From CAZTVF01 sp964616985 (GTDB lineage Bacteria; Planctomycetota; Phycisphaerae; SM23-33): 52,077 bases of DNA. The translations under genes were made by a program, and so were the position numbers. Below the pieces are notes generated by a model that was not told where the DNA came from, did no database searches, and was given only the letters and a program-made list of their open reading frames with translations. Location of the stretch: the NCBI GenBank assembly GCA_964616985.1, contig CAZTVF010000026.1, forward strand, positions 1-52,077, given 5' to 3'. Shown here in pieces: positions 42,210 to 49,899 of the stretch. Every line of letters begins with the position of its first letter. Position 1 is the first letter of the stretch.

Positions 42210-42239
42210 GTGGGCGGCGGCCTTCCTAGGCCGCTACCC
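42210..42239. repeat. GGCGGCCTNCCTAGGCCGC hairpin
   Basis: GGGCGGCGGCCTTCCTAGGC and CGCTACCC form a short palindrome between the anti-sigma and Spy-like genes. Same family as the two copies at 46604-46674 and a half copy near 44045-44062. Confidence 0.6.
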
Positions 42240-42278
42240 GAGATTGGGATGGGCATTGGCAGAGATAGAGGAGAGAAG

Positions 42279-42908
42279 ATGAACAAGATATTACTGATGT
42301 CGCTGATGGCCGTGGTCCTCGGCGCTGCGTCGGCGATGATGGTCGCACGCGACAACCCCAAGGGCGACGGGCCCAAGGGCGAAGCCTGGCAGGAACCCGC
42401 CTCGCGCCCGCACGGGCCCTTGTCGCTCACCGACGCCCAGGAGAAGGAAGTGCTCGCCTATCTCAAGCAGCGCCGGACGGAGGAATACGAGCGCCTGATC
42501 AAGATCAAAGACGAGGCGCCGCGGCTGTATCGCGGGGCATTGATCGGCGCGTGGCGGACGATGCAGCTGCCGGCCGACATTCAGAAGTATGCCGAGACGC
42601 AGCAGTCGGCGCGCCTCAAGGCGTGGCGACTCAGCCGCGACCTGGCCAAGGCAGCCGATGACCAGAAGGCAGGCATCCGCAAGGAGCTGATGGAAGTGCT
42701 GGGCACGGAATTCGACGCCGAGCAGCAGATGCGCGAGTACCGCCTCGGCCAGCTGGAGGAGGAGATCAAGCGCCTCCGCAACCAGGCCAAGGAACGGGCC
42801 GAGCGCCGCACCAAGATCATCGAAGAGAACCTCACCAACCTCATGGAGAATCGCGGTTCGGCCTGGCCGCCGCCCCCCCCGCCGCCGCACAGCAAGCCCG
42901 CCGAATGA
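42279..42908 (+). CDS. Periplasmic Spy/CpxP-like helical protein
   Basis: 209 residues. Signal peptide about 1-22 (ILLMSLMAVVLGAASAMMV). The mature part is nearly all helical and charged: LSLTDAQEKEVLAYLKQRRTEE resembles the LTxxQ motif of Spy/CpxP-type periplasmic chaperones, and a long coiled coil follows (LGQLEEEIKRLRNQAKERAER). The C-terminus is proline-rich. Start ATG 42279 has GAGGAG upstream. It overlaps ispH by ATGA. It may be a target of the sigma factor in this operon. Confidence 0.75.
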   Translation: MNKILLMSLMAVVLGAASAMMVARDNPKGDGPKGEAWQEPASRPHGPLSLTDAQEKEVLAYLKQRRTEEYERLIKIKDEAPRLYRGALIGAWRTMQLPADIQKYAETQQSARLKAWRLSRDLAKAADDQKAGIRKELMEVLGTEFDAEQQMREYRLGQLEEEIKRLRNQAKERAERRTKIIEENLTNLMENRGSAWPPPPPPPHSKPAE

Positions 42909-44035
42909 AAGCAGATTTCCTGGCATTCAGCAGCGAGGTCGTCGACCGTGTCCGCTCGTCGGGCAACGTGTGGAATCTCCCCGGCGGGCAACTGGTCCTG
43001 CCGGAGGTGTTCGGCTTCTGCCGCGGCGTCACGCGGGCCATGGCCATGCTCGACCGCGCCCTCACCGACGACGCGGGCAAGGACACCGAATTCTTCCTTC
43101 TCGGCCAGATCATCCACAATCCGTGGGTGAACGATTACTTCCAGCAGCGCGGGGTGCGGATCCTATCGCACGCCCAGGTCTCGCGGCTGGAGGAGTTCAT
43201 CCACCCCGGGAACTGCGGCGTGATCCCCGCCTTCGGCGTCCCGCTGGAGATCGAAGACCGCCTCCGCGCCGTCGGCTGCCGCATCCTCGACACCACCTGC
43301 GGCGACGTCCGCCGCCTCTGGGCCTGGGCCCAGCAGGCCGTGGGCCGCGGCTACGCCGTGCTCATTTACGGCCGGGCCATGCACGATGAAACCGTCGTGA
43401 CCAAGTCGCGACTCGACCGCTCGGGTGGCAAGTATGTCGTCGTGGGCGACATGGACGAGGCCGCCGCGTTCGGCCGCCTGATCCAGGCCGGCGACGACCG
43501 CGTCTCGCCCGCGGAAGTCTTCGGGCCCGAGACGTCCAATGCCGACACGCTCACGCCGTTCCTGCGGCTGGCCCAGGTCAGCCAGACCACGATGCTGTTC
43601 GATGAGACGATGCGCGTCCGCGACCTGGTGCAGTCGGCGTTCGTGCAGCGGTTCGGGGACGAGGCGGCCAGGCAGCGCCTGCTGTTCCAGCCGACCGTCT
43701 GCCGGGCCACGCAGCAGCGGCAGGCGGCGGCGATGCAGCTGTGCCAGGGAGGCTACGACTTGGTGCTGGTGGTGGGCGGGTTCGGGTCTTCGAACACCCG
43801 TCACCTGTACGAGCTGGCCCGCCATCGCGGCCCGACCTACTTCATCGAGGACGCCGCGGCGATCCACGACGCCGGGAAGCTTCGCGCGTTTGACCCCGCC
43901 ACCGGGGCGGCCGCCGAGATGCAAGGCTGGCTGCCCGCCCGCCGGCCGCTGAAGGTGGGCATCCTCGCCGGGGCCTCCAGCCCCGAGATCGTCATCGGCC
44001 AGGTGCTGGAGCGAATGAGCGTGCTATTGGGGTGA
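42905..44035 (+). CDS. ispH: 4-Hydroxy-3-methylbut-2-enyl diphosphate reductase (divergent IspH)
   Basis: Last enzyme of the MEP isoprenoid pathway, an Fe-S protein. 376 residues, longer than the usual ~310. The three cluster cysteines are present (GFCRGVTRAM Cys39, DTTCGDVRR Cys132, PTVCRATQQRQ Cys266), as are IIHNPWVNDYF (His71), the RAMHDETVV block with His160 and Glu162, and VSQTTM. But the residue equal to E. coli His74, normally in an AHGV motif, is Phe110 (IPAFGVP). Substrate handling may therefore differ. It is the fourth gene of the sigma/anti-sigma/Spy-like operon, an odd place for ispH. Confidence 0.85.
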   Translation: MKADFLAFSSEVVDRVRSSGNVWNLPGGQLVLPEVFGFCRGVTRAMAMLDRALTDDAGKDTEFFLLGQIIHNPWVNDYFQQRGVRILSHAQVSRLEEFIHPGNCGVIPAFGVPLEIEDRLRAVGCRILDTTCGDVRRLWAWAQQAVGRGYAVLIYGRAMHDETVVTKSRLDRSGGKYVVVGDMDEAAAFGRLIQAGDDRVSPAEVFGPETSNADTLTPFLRLAQVSQTTMLFDETMRVRDLVQSAFVQRFGDEAARQRLLFQPTVCRATQQRQAAAMQLCQGGYDLVLVVGGFGSSNTRHLYELARHRGPTYFIEDAAAIHDAGKLRAFDPATGAAAEMQGWLPARRPLKVGILAGASSPEIVIGQVLERMSVLLG

Positions 44036-44098
44036 GGGGGCGGGGGGTGGCGGTCTTCCTAGTAGTCCTTCACGCTTGATTCTGGGAGTAAGGCCTTG

Positions 44099-44226
44099 GC
44101 GGCGGCTTGCCGTTCGGCGCTGTCAGACGTGGGCGACGCCCTGGGCTTCTGCAGCGCCGAACGGCAAGCCGCCGCCAGACGCACTCGCACATTCGATTGT
44201 GATGAACTACCAGGCCGCGCCAACAA
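44099..44226 (-). repeat. ~125-bp dispersed element with REPIN-like hairpin, copy 2
   Basis: Inverted relative to 38092-38222. Hairpin arms GGCGGCTTGCCGTTCGGCGC (44101-) and GCGCCGAACGGCAAGCCGCC (to 44173). The outer part is TGATGAACTACCAG (44201-44214), matching CTGGTAGTTCATCA. It lies between the convergent ispH and amidase-like genes. No gene is supported in 44036-44401. Confidence 0.8.
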
Positions 44227-44401
44227 CGCCGCGCCGCCAGGAACGCCGCGAGGCCTTAAACCCATGCTTGTCCTGCTGCGCTGGCGTTCTGCTAAAAAGC
44301 GAACAATGGCCGGCGGCCGGTGCGGAAAGAGCGGGGGCCGCGATGGGTGGGGAATCTTCGGGAAGCAAACCAAACGCCACGGGCTACCGGTCACCTGAGT
44401 C

Positions 44402-44974
44402 TTACCGATCCTGCAGCAGGTTCTCGTTGAACTCGGCTTCGTTGAACAGGTCGGCGGGCGAGCTGGCGATGTTGCGGTAGAGATAAACCTTTGAGGCGGG
44501 GATGTTGAACCGCTTCTGGAGGTCGTTGACGAGCTTCATCAAGGCGGCCATCTGGGCATTGGTGGGGCGCTGGCGTGAGAAGTCGCCGGCGAAGCAGATG
44601 GCGATCGAGCTGGACCACTCGCCGCTGGCGCCGCGGACGTGGCGGGTCGATTCCTGCTGCTGCCAGGCGCCGCGGGCGGTGACGCCCATGATGTTCTTGG
44701 TGTTGGCGGCCGCGGGCTCGACGATGAAGTGGCACCGGCCCGCAACGTCGGGGCCTTCGTTGGCGGAGTGCACCACGATGCCCTGCCACTTGCGCAGGGG
44801 CACGTCGGTGCCGGCGATGGCGCCCAGCTCCATCTCGTCATCGGGGAATAAGGCCGTGAGGTTCGCACCGGGCGCGTTGATGGGATCACCGTTGAGGGAC
44901 ATTAGAACAAGCGTCCCCACGATCATAGCGCCAAACAACGCCGTCAATGTCTTAACCGTCCTTGGCTCGAACAT
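44402..44974 (-). CDS. Amidase_2/PGRP-like protein with degenerate zinc site
   Basis: 190 residues with an N-terminal signal anchor (about 9-27, ALFGAMIVGTLVLMSL). The body follows the N-acetylmuramoyl-L-alanine amidase type 2 fold: WQGIVVHSANEG with the first His, IAICFAGDFSRQRPTNAQMAAL, LVNDLQKRFNIPASKVYLYRNI. In active amidases the last segment reads HR/KD and a Cys or Asp ligand follows; here it is LYRN with no Cys. The zinc site seems incomplete, so this is likely a peptidoglycan-binding protein rather than an enzyme. Start ATG 44974. Confidence 0.7.
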   Translation of the reverse strand: MFEPRTVKTLTALFGAMIVGTLVLMSLNGDPINAPGANLTALFPDDEMELGAIAGTDVPLRKWQGIVVHSANEGPDVAGRCHFIVEPAAANTKNIMGVTARGAWQQQESTRHVRGASGEWSSSIAICFAGDFSRQRPTNAQMAALMKLVNDLQKRFNIPASKVYLYRNIASSPADLFNEAEFNENLLQDR

Positions 44975-45028
44975 GATCCATCCATGCCAAATGAGCGGCG
45001 CGAACGCAACCGCCTTGAGGTGATTGTC

Positions 45029-45057
45029 AATCTAGATTCGCTATCGGCAATTGGCAA
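45029..45057 (-). promoter_or_regulatory. Candidate promoter of the amidase-like gene
   Basis: TTGCCA (45052-45057) and TAGATT (45029-45034) on the minus strand with 17-bp spacing, about 55 bp upstream of ATG 44974. Confidence 0.4.
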
Positions 45058-45147
45058 GAAAATTGAACAGTAAATCCCGGTGGGAAATAAACTTTTCTCG
45101 CATATTATTCGCCAGACCGCAGGGCAATCGCGTTCTCGGCTTTTTGT

Positions 45148-45264
45148 GGCATGGGCGTCCCGCCCATGAGTCGCAGGGGCGTCTCGCCCCTGCAGTGTTT
45201 CTCGAATATCCACGGGCGGGACGCCCGTGGGACGCACGGGCAAGATGCCCGTGCCACGAGAACG
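45148..45264. repeat. Dispersed GC-rich repeat with four mirrored modules
   Basis: Tandem small palindromes: TGGCATGGGCGTCCCGCCCATG (45148-45169), CAGGGGCGTCTCGCCCCTG (45174-45192), CCACGGGCGGGACGCCCGTGG (45210-45230), GCACGGGCAAGATGCCCGTGC (45236-45256). This module type is a known frequent intergenic repeat in planctomycetes (from memory). Confidence 0.8.
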
Positions 45265-45368
45265 CCATTGCCCTGCGCCAGACCGGCTGCGTCTTGACGA
45301 ACCCCGCCGCGCACGGATATGTTCTTCCATCACAACGACCTGCCACGACAACTAGGAAAGGACGCAAC

Positions 45369-46559
45369 ATGTCGACGAAGGACTCACTGAATGTCGCGAT
45401 GATCGGTCAGGGCTTCATGGGGCGCACGCACTCCAACGCGTGGAGCCAGCTGCCCAAGTTCTTCCCGGGCCCCGTCAAACCGGTGATGCACACCGTCTTC
45501 GGCCAGGAGGCGGAGAATCCCGCCGCCTTCGCCGCCAAGTGGGGCTGGAAGAACTTCTCCACCGACTGGAAGAGCCTCATCAAGAGCCCCGAGATCGACC
45601 TGGTCGACATCGTCACCCCCAATTTCATGCACGCCCCGGTGGCCGAGGCCGTCATCGCCGCCGGCAAGAACTGCTCGTGCGAGAAGCCCATCGCCGACAA
45701 CCTTAAGGACGCCCGCGAGATGGCCGCCGCGGCTAAGAAGGCCAAGATCAAGACCTTCGTGTGGTACAACTACCGCCGCTGCCCGGCCGTCGCATTGGCC
45801 CACCAGCTGGTCAAGCAGGGCAAGCTGGGGCGCATCACCCGCGTGCAGGCGTTCTACCTGCAGGATTGGGCCGGCCCCGACGTGCCGCTGGTGTGGCGGT
45901 TCAACAAGAAGCTCGCGGGCTCCGGCTCGCACGGCGACCTGAATGCTCACGTCATCGACATGACCCGGTTCGTCACTGGCGAGGAGATCACCGAGATCTG
46001 CGGGGCCGTGGCCGAGACGTTCGTCAAGGAACGCACGCTCGTGACCGGCGTGGCGGCCGGCGGCATCGCGGCCGGGGTCAAGGGCTCAAACAAGACCGGC
46101 AAGGTCACCGTGGACGACACGATGATCTTCCTGGCTCGCTTCTCCGGCGGGGCCGTCGCCAGCTTCGAGGCCGCCCGCCAGGCCACCGGCAACCAGAACA
46201 AGAACGGCTTCGAGATCAACGGCGAAAAGGGCTCGCTCCGCTTCAATTTCGAGCGGATGAACGAGCTGGAGTACTACGACGCCACGGCCCCCCGCATCAC
46301 GCAGGGATGGACGAATATCATCGTCACCCACGGCGCCGACCACCCGTACGTCGCGGCCTGGTGGCCCGACGCGCACGTGGTGGGCTACGAGCACAGCTTC
46401 GTGCACCAGACGTACGACATCCTCCGCGTGCTCAGCGGCCAGCAGCCCATCGTCCCCATCCCCGACTTCGAGGACGCCTACCAGACGCAGCGCGTGCTGG
46501 AGGCCGCTCTCATCTCCGCCGACGAGAAGCGCTGGGTGAAGATGTCCACCGTGAAGTAA
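45369..46559 (+). CDS. Gfo/Idh/MocA family oxidoreductase
   Basis: 396 residues. The N-terminal NAD(P)-binding domain starts VAMIGQGFMGRTHSNAW; DLVDIVTPNFMHAPVAEAVI and CEKPIADNLKDA hold the EKP motif; NYRRCPAVALAHQLV and HGDLNAHVIDMTRFV give the catalytic Lys/His region. The C-terminal half is the beta-sheet dimerisation domain with an insert near 190-225. Family members oxidise or epimerise sugars, inositols and related compounds. Start ATG 45369 has AGGAAAGGA upstream. It may work with the next protein, but the gap of 153 bp holds repeats. Confidence 0.9.
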   Translation: MSTKDSLNVAMIGQGFMGRTHSNAWSQLPKFFPGPVKPVMHTVFGQEAENPAAFAAKWGWKNFSTDWKSLIKSPEIDLVDIVTPNFMHAPVAEAVIAAGKNCSCEKPIADNLKDAREMAAAAKKAKIKTFVWYNYRRCPAVALAHQLVKQGKLGRITRVQAFYLQDWAGPDVPLVWRFNKKLAGSGSHGDLNAHVIDMTRFVTGEEITEICGAVAETFVKERTLVTGVAAGGIAAGVKGSNKTGKVTVDDTMIFLARFSGGAVASFEAARQATGNQNKNGFEINGEKGSLRFNFERMNELEYYDATAPRITQGWTNIIVTHGADHPYVAAWWPDAHVVGYEHSFVHQTYDILRVLSGQQPIVPIPDFEDAYQTQRVLEAALISADEKRWVKMSTVK

Positions 46560-46603
46560 ACGCCGCGCTGAAGGGTGGCGGCCGAGTTCGGCAGCTCGAT
46601 TGA

Positions 46604-46674
46604 CGGGTGGCGGCCTTCCCAGGCCGCCGCCAGAAACGCCGTGAGGGTGGCGGCCTGGGAAGGCCGCCACCCCT
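46604..46674. repeat. Two GGTGGCGGCCT palindromes
   Basis: Two palindromes facing each other: GGGTGGCGGCCTTCCCAGGC (46604-) and GGTGGCGGCCTGGGAAGGCC (46647-), each self-complementary over about 24 bp and also complementary to one another. Members of the family at 42210-42239. Confidence 0.75.
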
Positions 46675-46712
46675 AAACGCCTTGCCTCGGCACCATTCTT
46701 TGGGAGCACATC

Positions 46713-48173
46713 ATGACGCAGGTCATCGACATCGGCTCGCGGCTGGAACTGTTCGTGGACGACTACCTCATGGAGCGTTTCGGGGGCGGGGCCCGGCTGC
46801 AACTGCACTCGCCCACGCCGCGCGAGGCGGCCCTGGTCACCGATCAGCCGTGGGAGGGCTGCATGTGCGCCTACAACACCGTCATGACCGAGGGCGGGGC
46901 CTTCCGCATGTACTATCGCGGCTGGCAGATCGACCTCCGCAGCCCCCAGAGCCGCGGCGAGTCGCTGCAACAGGCCCGCCCCTTCACCATCTGCCTGGCC
47001 GAGAGCCAAGACGGCATCCACTGGACGCGGCCGGTGCTGGGGCTGTTCGAGTACGCCGGCAGCCGCCAGAACAACATCATCTGGATGGGCGCGGGCGACG
47101 ACCTCAAGGGCATCCACGGCTTCTCGCCCTTCCGCGACGCCAACCCCGCCTGCGCCGACGACGCCCGCTACAAGGCCGTGGGCACCAACCAGGCCTGGCC
47201 CAGCCCGGGCCTGTTCGGCATGGTCTCGCCCGACGGCGTCCGCTGGTCGCTGCTGGACGAAAAGCCCCTGATCACCGAGGGCGCGTTCGATTCGCACAAC
47301 GTCGTCTTCTGGGACGCCCTGCGAAACGAGTACCGCGCCTACATCCGCGACGCCCGCCAGGGCCGCCGCGACATCCGCACCGCCACCTCGCCCGACTTCA
47401 TCCGCTGGTCGACCCCGCAATGGCTGGACATCACCGGCGCGCCGCCCGAGCAGCTCTACACCAACAACGTCCAGCCGTACTACCGCGCCCCGCACATCTT
47501 CATGGGCTTCCCCGCCCGCTACGTCGAACGCCCCTGGACGCCCTCGATGGACGCCCTGCCGCAGGTGGAGCACCGCCGCCTGCGGGCGAGCATCAACGAG
47601 CGGTTCGGCACCGTCGTCAGCGACGGCGTCTTCATGACCAGCCGCGACGGCGTGGCCTTTCGCCGCTGGGGCGAGGCGTTCATCCGCCCCGGCCTGCGGG
47701 CCGAGGGCAACTGGGCGTACGGCGACAACTACCCCGCCTGGGGCATGCTCCAGACCGACTCGGGCCTGCCGGGCGGGGGCAAGGAACTCTCGCTGTACAC
47801 CACCGAGAACTACTGGCGGGGCGAGAGCTCCGTCCTCCGCCGCCACACGATCCGCATCGACGGGTTCGTCTCGGCCAACGCCCCGCGCGACGGCGGGGAG
47901 GTGGTGACGCGGCCGCTGACCTTCACCGGCGGGCGGCTGTCGCTGAACGTCTCCACCTCCGCCGCCGGGTGCGTCCGCGTCGAGGTGCAGAACGCCGCCG
48001 GCCAGCCGATCGACGGCTTCGGCCTCGACGACTGCTGGGAGATCATCGGCGACACCCTCGACTACACCGTCGCCTGGAAGACCCGCCGCGACCTCTCCCC
48101 CCTCGCCCGCCAGCCCATCCGCCTCCGGCTCGTCATGCAGGACGCGGACGTGTATGCGTTCCGGTTCGTGTGA
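46713..48173 (+). CDS. Planctomycete hypothetical with beta-propeller-like (GH32/43-type) fold
   Basis: 486 residues with no signal peptide. The N-terminus IGSRLELFVDDYLMERFGG is the common opening of a planctomycete family often labelled as glycosyl hydrolase-related. Repeating segments CLAESQDGIHWTRPVLG, FGMVSPDGVRWSLLDEK and RTATSPDFIRWSTPQWLD each hold the S-x-D-G/F-x-x-W element of five-bladed propellers of GH32/43/68. The C-terminal ~110 residues form a beta-sandwich (GGRLSLNVSTSAAGCVRVEVQ). No acidic catalytic triad could be assigned. Start ATG 46713 follows GGGAGC. It may act on polysaccharides together with the adjacent oxidoreductase. Confidence 0.75.
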   Translation: MTQVIDIGSRLELFVDDYLMERFGGGARLQLHSPTPREAALVTDQPWEGCMCAYNTVMTEGGAFRMYYRGWQIDLRSPQSRGESLQQARPFTICLAESQDGIHWTRPVLGLFEYAGSRQNNIIWMGAGDDLKGIHGFSPFRDANPACADDARYKAVGTNQAWPSPGLFGMVSPDGVRWSLLDEKPLITEGAFDSHNVVFWDALRNEYRAYIRDARQGRRDIRTATSPDFIRWSTPQWLDITGAPPEQLYTNNVQPYYRAPHIFMGFPARYVERPWTPSMDALPQVEHRRLRASINERFGTVVSDGVFMTSRDGVAFRRWGEAFIRPGLRAEGNWAYGDNYPAWGMLQTDSGLPGGGKELSLYTTENYWRGESSVLRRHTIRIDGFVSANAPRDGGEVVTRPLTFTGGRLSLNVSTSAAGCVRVEVQNAAGQPIDGFGLDDCWEIIGDTLDYTVAWKTRRDLSPLARQPIRLRLVMQDADVYAFRFV

Positions 48174-48190
48174 CACTCGGCGGACGATGC

Positions 48191-48306
48191 GGCCCTATAT
48201 GGAGTGCGGCGGCAACGACGCCGCTGTGGATTAAGGCGCCGGTGGGCGATAGATCCAAAGCGGTGTCGCGGCCGCTGCGCGGCCTCTGCCACCGCACTCC
48301 AAATGG
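48191..48306. repeat. 116-bp inverted-repeat element
   Basis: Left arm TATGGAGTGCGGCGGCAACG, right arm CTGCCACCGCACTCCAAATG; inner complementary segments CGCCGCTGTGGATT and GATCCAAAGCGGTG. A half copy lies at 29941-29993. Confidence 0.75.
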
Positions 48307-48318
48307 CCGTCGGCGGCG

Positions 48319-48384
48319 AAAGGGGACCGGCGAAAGGGGACCGGCTACTTTGTCGGCTATCAGAAAAGTAGCCTGTCCCCTTTG
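48319..48384. repeat. AAAGGGGAC / GGCTACTTT inverted repeat
   Basis: AAAGGGGACCGGCTACTTT (48333-48351) pairs with AAAGTAGCCTGTCCCCTTT (48365-48383). A second AAAGGGGACC (48319-48328) precedes it. Confidence 0.8.
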
Positions 48385-48456
48385 GCGCGACTAATCTTGG
48401 ATGGAACGATCCAAGCGAAGACCGCGACGATGGGCCAGTCAATCAACTTCCGTAAC

Positions 48457-48485
48457 TTCTCAGGTGGAGCAAACGTTGTTATAGT
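48457..48485 (+). promoter_or_regulatory. Candidate promoter of the 103-residue hypothetical
   Basis: TTCTCA (48457-48462) and TATAGT (48480-48485), 17-bp spacing, about 57 bp upstream of GTG 48542. The -35 is a poor match. Confidence 0.35.
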
Positions 48486-48541
48486 CCGCCCGGCAGCAGA
48501 AGGCGGCTCGTACGGCCTCTTCTTCAGATAAGGAATTCACC

Positions 48542-48853
48542 GTGAACTATGGATTCAGCGACTTACACGGCTTTAAGGACTATGTAATATTCGTCAGCAC
48601 TTGCGCTCCGAACAGGTTTCCGAAGCGAGACCATCGTCCACCGGAGGAGCAGTGGACACTTGACTTGGCATTCGATGGTTTACGTTACGGGCTGCAGTTG
48701 ACCGCTGCGGAAAAGGGCGAATTGCCTGTACTTGCCGCCTGCCGACAGTTGGTTGAAGAGGCATACGCTTTCTACCGGGACGGCCGGAGGCGCGAAGGCT
48801 TCTTCAAGTTGGAGGAGTTGGCAAGTCTGCTCAAGGCGATGCCATCGCAGTGA
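48542..48853 (+). CDS. Small hypothetical protein
   Basis: 103 residues, soluble, acidic-aromatic N-terminus (NYGFSDLHGFKDYVIFVSTCAPNRFPKRD), helical second half (LACRQLVEEAYAFYRDGRRREGFFKLEELASLL). No known family. Start GTG 48542 is preceded by AAGGAATTCACC, a fair Shine-Dalgarno. Base composition is lower in GC than neighbours. The last 7 codons overlap the end of the antisense IS66 remnant, so the 3' end could have been altered by that insertion. Confidence 0.65.
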   Translation: MNYGFSDLHGFKDYVIFVSTCAPNRFPKRDHRPPEEQWTLDLAFDGLRYGLQLTAAEKGELPVLAACRQLVEEAYAFYRDGRRREGFFKLEELASLLKAMPSQ

Positions 48854-49133
48854 GAGAGCCACCATCTTGCGCATTCCACCGCCTCGGTAGAAGTTCGCAG
48901 AGGCGGTGGTGCGGATGGGCGGCGATGCGGGTGAGCACATCGCAAGGGTAGGCGAAGGGTTCAACGTCATGGCGTTGGCACGAGGCAATCAGGCTGAGGA
49001 GGATCGCGGCGGTCCGGCCGCCGTTGTCGTTTCCCGCGAAAAGCCAGTTCTTGCGTCCGATGGACCACGCGGCGAAGTTGCGTTCGCCGAGACATTGTTA
49101 TCGATGTCCAACTCGCCGTCGGTGGAGTAGACG
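48831..49133 (-). pseudogene. IS66 transposase C-terminal remnant (frameshifted)
   Basis: On the minus strand the first frame reads VYSTDGELDIDNN, matching the D-G-x-L-x-I-D-N-N motif that closes the IS66 catalytic domain. After a one-base shift near 49093 the next frame gives GERNFAAWSIGRKNWLFAGN, then GGRTAAILLSLI and DVLTRIAAHP, the typical IS66 C-terminus. It stops at 48831. The rest of the transposase is absent; the upstream break at about 49134 joins directly to an Rhs fragment. Confidence 0.85.
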
Positions 49134-49135
49134 CA

Positions 49136-49467
49136 CAGTGCGTCCCACTGGGCAGGCCTTACGGTCTGGACGACCTGGGGCGGGTGGCGTCGTGCTCGTG
49201 GGTGTTTGTGAATGGCCTCCAGTGTCAGACGGTGGTCAAGACCCGGACGGATGTGTATGCCTACGATCAGGCCTCCAATGTGATCCAGGATGTTCAGACG
49301 ACCTACGCGAGCAAGAACAATTCGGGCAATTGGCTGGGTCCTGCGGTGTACCGCCAGCCGAAGATGTACGTGTGGTCGGCGGCGGGGCCGAACAGCTTGA
49401 TCCTTCGCGATCGGGATGTCAACGGCGACACGGCCTTGCCCACCGGCACGGGGGTGTACGAGGAGCC
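49136..49467 (+). pseudogene. Rhs/YD-repeat protein fragment
   Basis: An open stretch without a start reads YGLDDLGRVASCSW, then TDVYAYDQASNVIQD, KMYVWSAAGPNSLILRDRDV and GDTALPTGTGVYEE. This is the YD-repeat and RHS-core style (Y-D-x-x-G/S-N-V; YVWS...LRDRD...ER) seen in planctomycete Rhs proteins. Both ends are broken: left by the IS66 remnant, right by the 103-bp hairpin element at 49468. Confidence 0.7.
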
Positions 49468-49570
49468 GGGTGCCGTGGTTTGCGACGCCGTACTCGGCGG
49501 AGCAACCACGTCACGGCCTCGCTGTGGCGTTGCGTGGTTGCTCCGCTGCGCTTCGCAAACCACGGCACCC
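49468..49570. repeat. 103-bp hairpin element (MITE/REPIN-like), copy 2
   Basis: Outer arms GGGTGCCGTGGTTTGCGA and TCGCAAACCACGGCACCC are a perfect 18-bp inverted repeat; inner arms CGGAGCAACCACG and CGTGGTTGCTCCG are perfect too. It differs from copy 1 (35541-35644) by few substitutions. It interrupts the Rhs fragment. Confidence 0.92.
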
Positions 49571-49805
49571 GGCGCACGGGAGGGGCACCCGGTGCGTGAG
49601 GGATTAGAGATTCTTATGTAGCTGTTTGAATGGAAGTGGCGGGGGTGAAATGACGGGGCGACGGGGAGAGCTGTTCCGTGAGTCACAGCGTTGTTGTGCG
49701 GCGAAGAGGATGGGCAAGGGGAAAGCATTTCGGAACGAAACAATGCAAGTGGCCGTATAAACAGTGGTTGTGCCAAGTGTACAAGAGATAAGCACGGAAT
49801 TACGA
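49571..49805. other. Gene-free stretch before the rex promoter
   Basis: Lower GC, no supported gene or repeat seen. Confidence 0.5.
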
Positions 49806-49835
49806 TTGACAGAATGGGCGGATTGGGCCTATATT
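49806..49835 (+). promoter_or_regulatory. Promoter of rex and the NADH-oxidoreductase operon
   Basis: TTGACA (49806-49811) and TATATT (49830-49835), 18-bp spacing, followed within 3 bp by the Rex operator. Confidence 0.75.
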
Positions 49836-49837
49836 GC

Positions 49838-49853
49838 TGTGAAATCTTTCACA
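49838..49853. promoter_or_regulatory. Rex operator
   Basis: TGTGAAATCTTTCACA, matching the Rex consensus TTGTGAAnnnnTTCACAA in both half-sites apart from the outermost bases. It covers the expected transcription start (-10 box ends at 49835), so bound Rex would block the promoter of its own operon. Confidence 0.85.
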
Positions 49854-49899
49854 CTGTGATTCCCATAACAGTGTTTAAGCGAGGACTCCACCAACGACT

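Larger units (their letters stand above)
44975..45368. other. Divergent intergenic region
   Basis: No gene. Contains a minus-strand promoter-like pair (45029-45057), a weaker plus-strand candidate (TTGAAC at 45063-45068 with AATAAA 17 bp on), and the GC-rich dispersed repeat at 45148-45264. Confidence 0.6.

Noticed and set aside
45051..45368. N-terminal extension of the Gfo/Idh/MocA protein
   Set aside because: Encoded by the dispersed GC-rich repeat; ATG 45369 has a good RBS and the normal family N-terminus.
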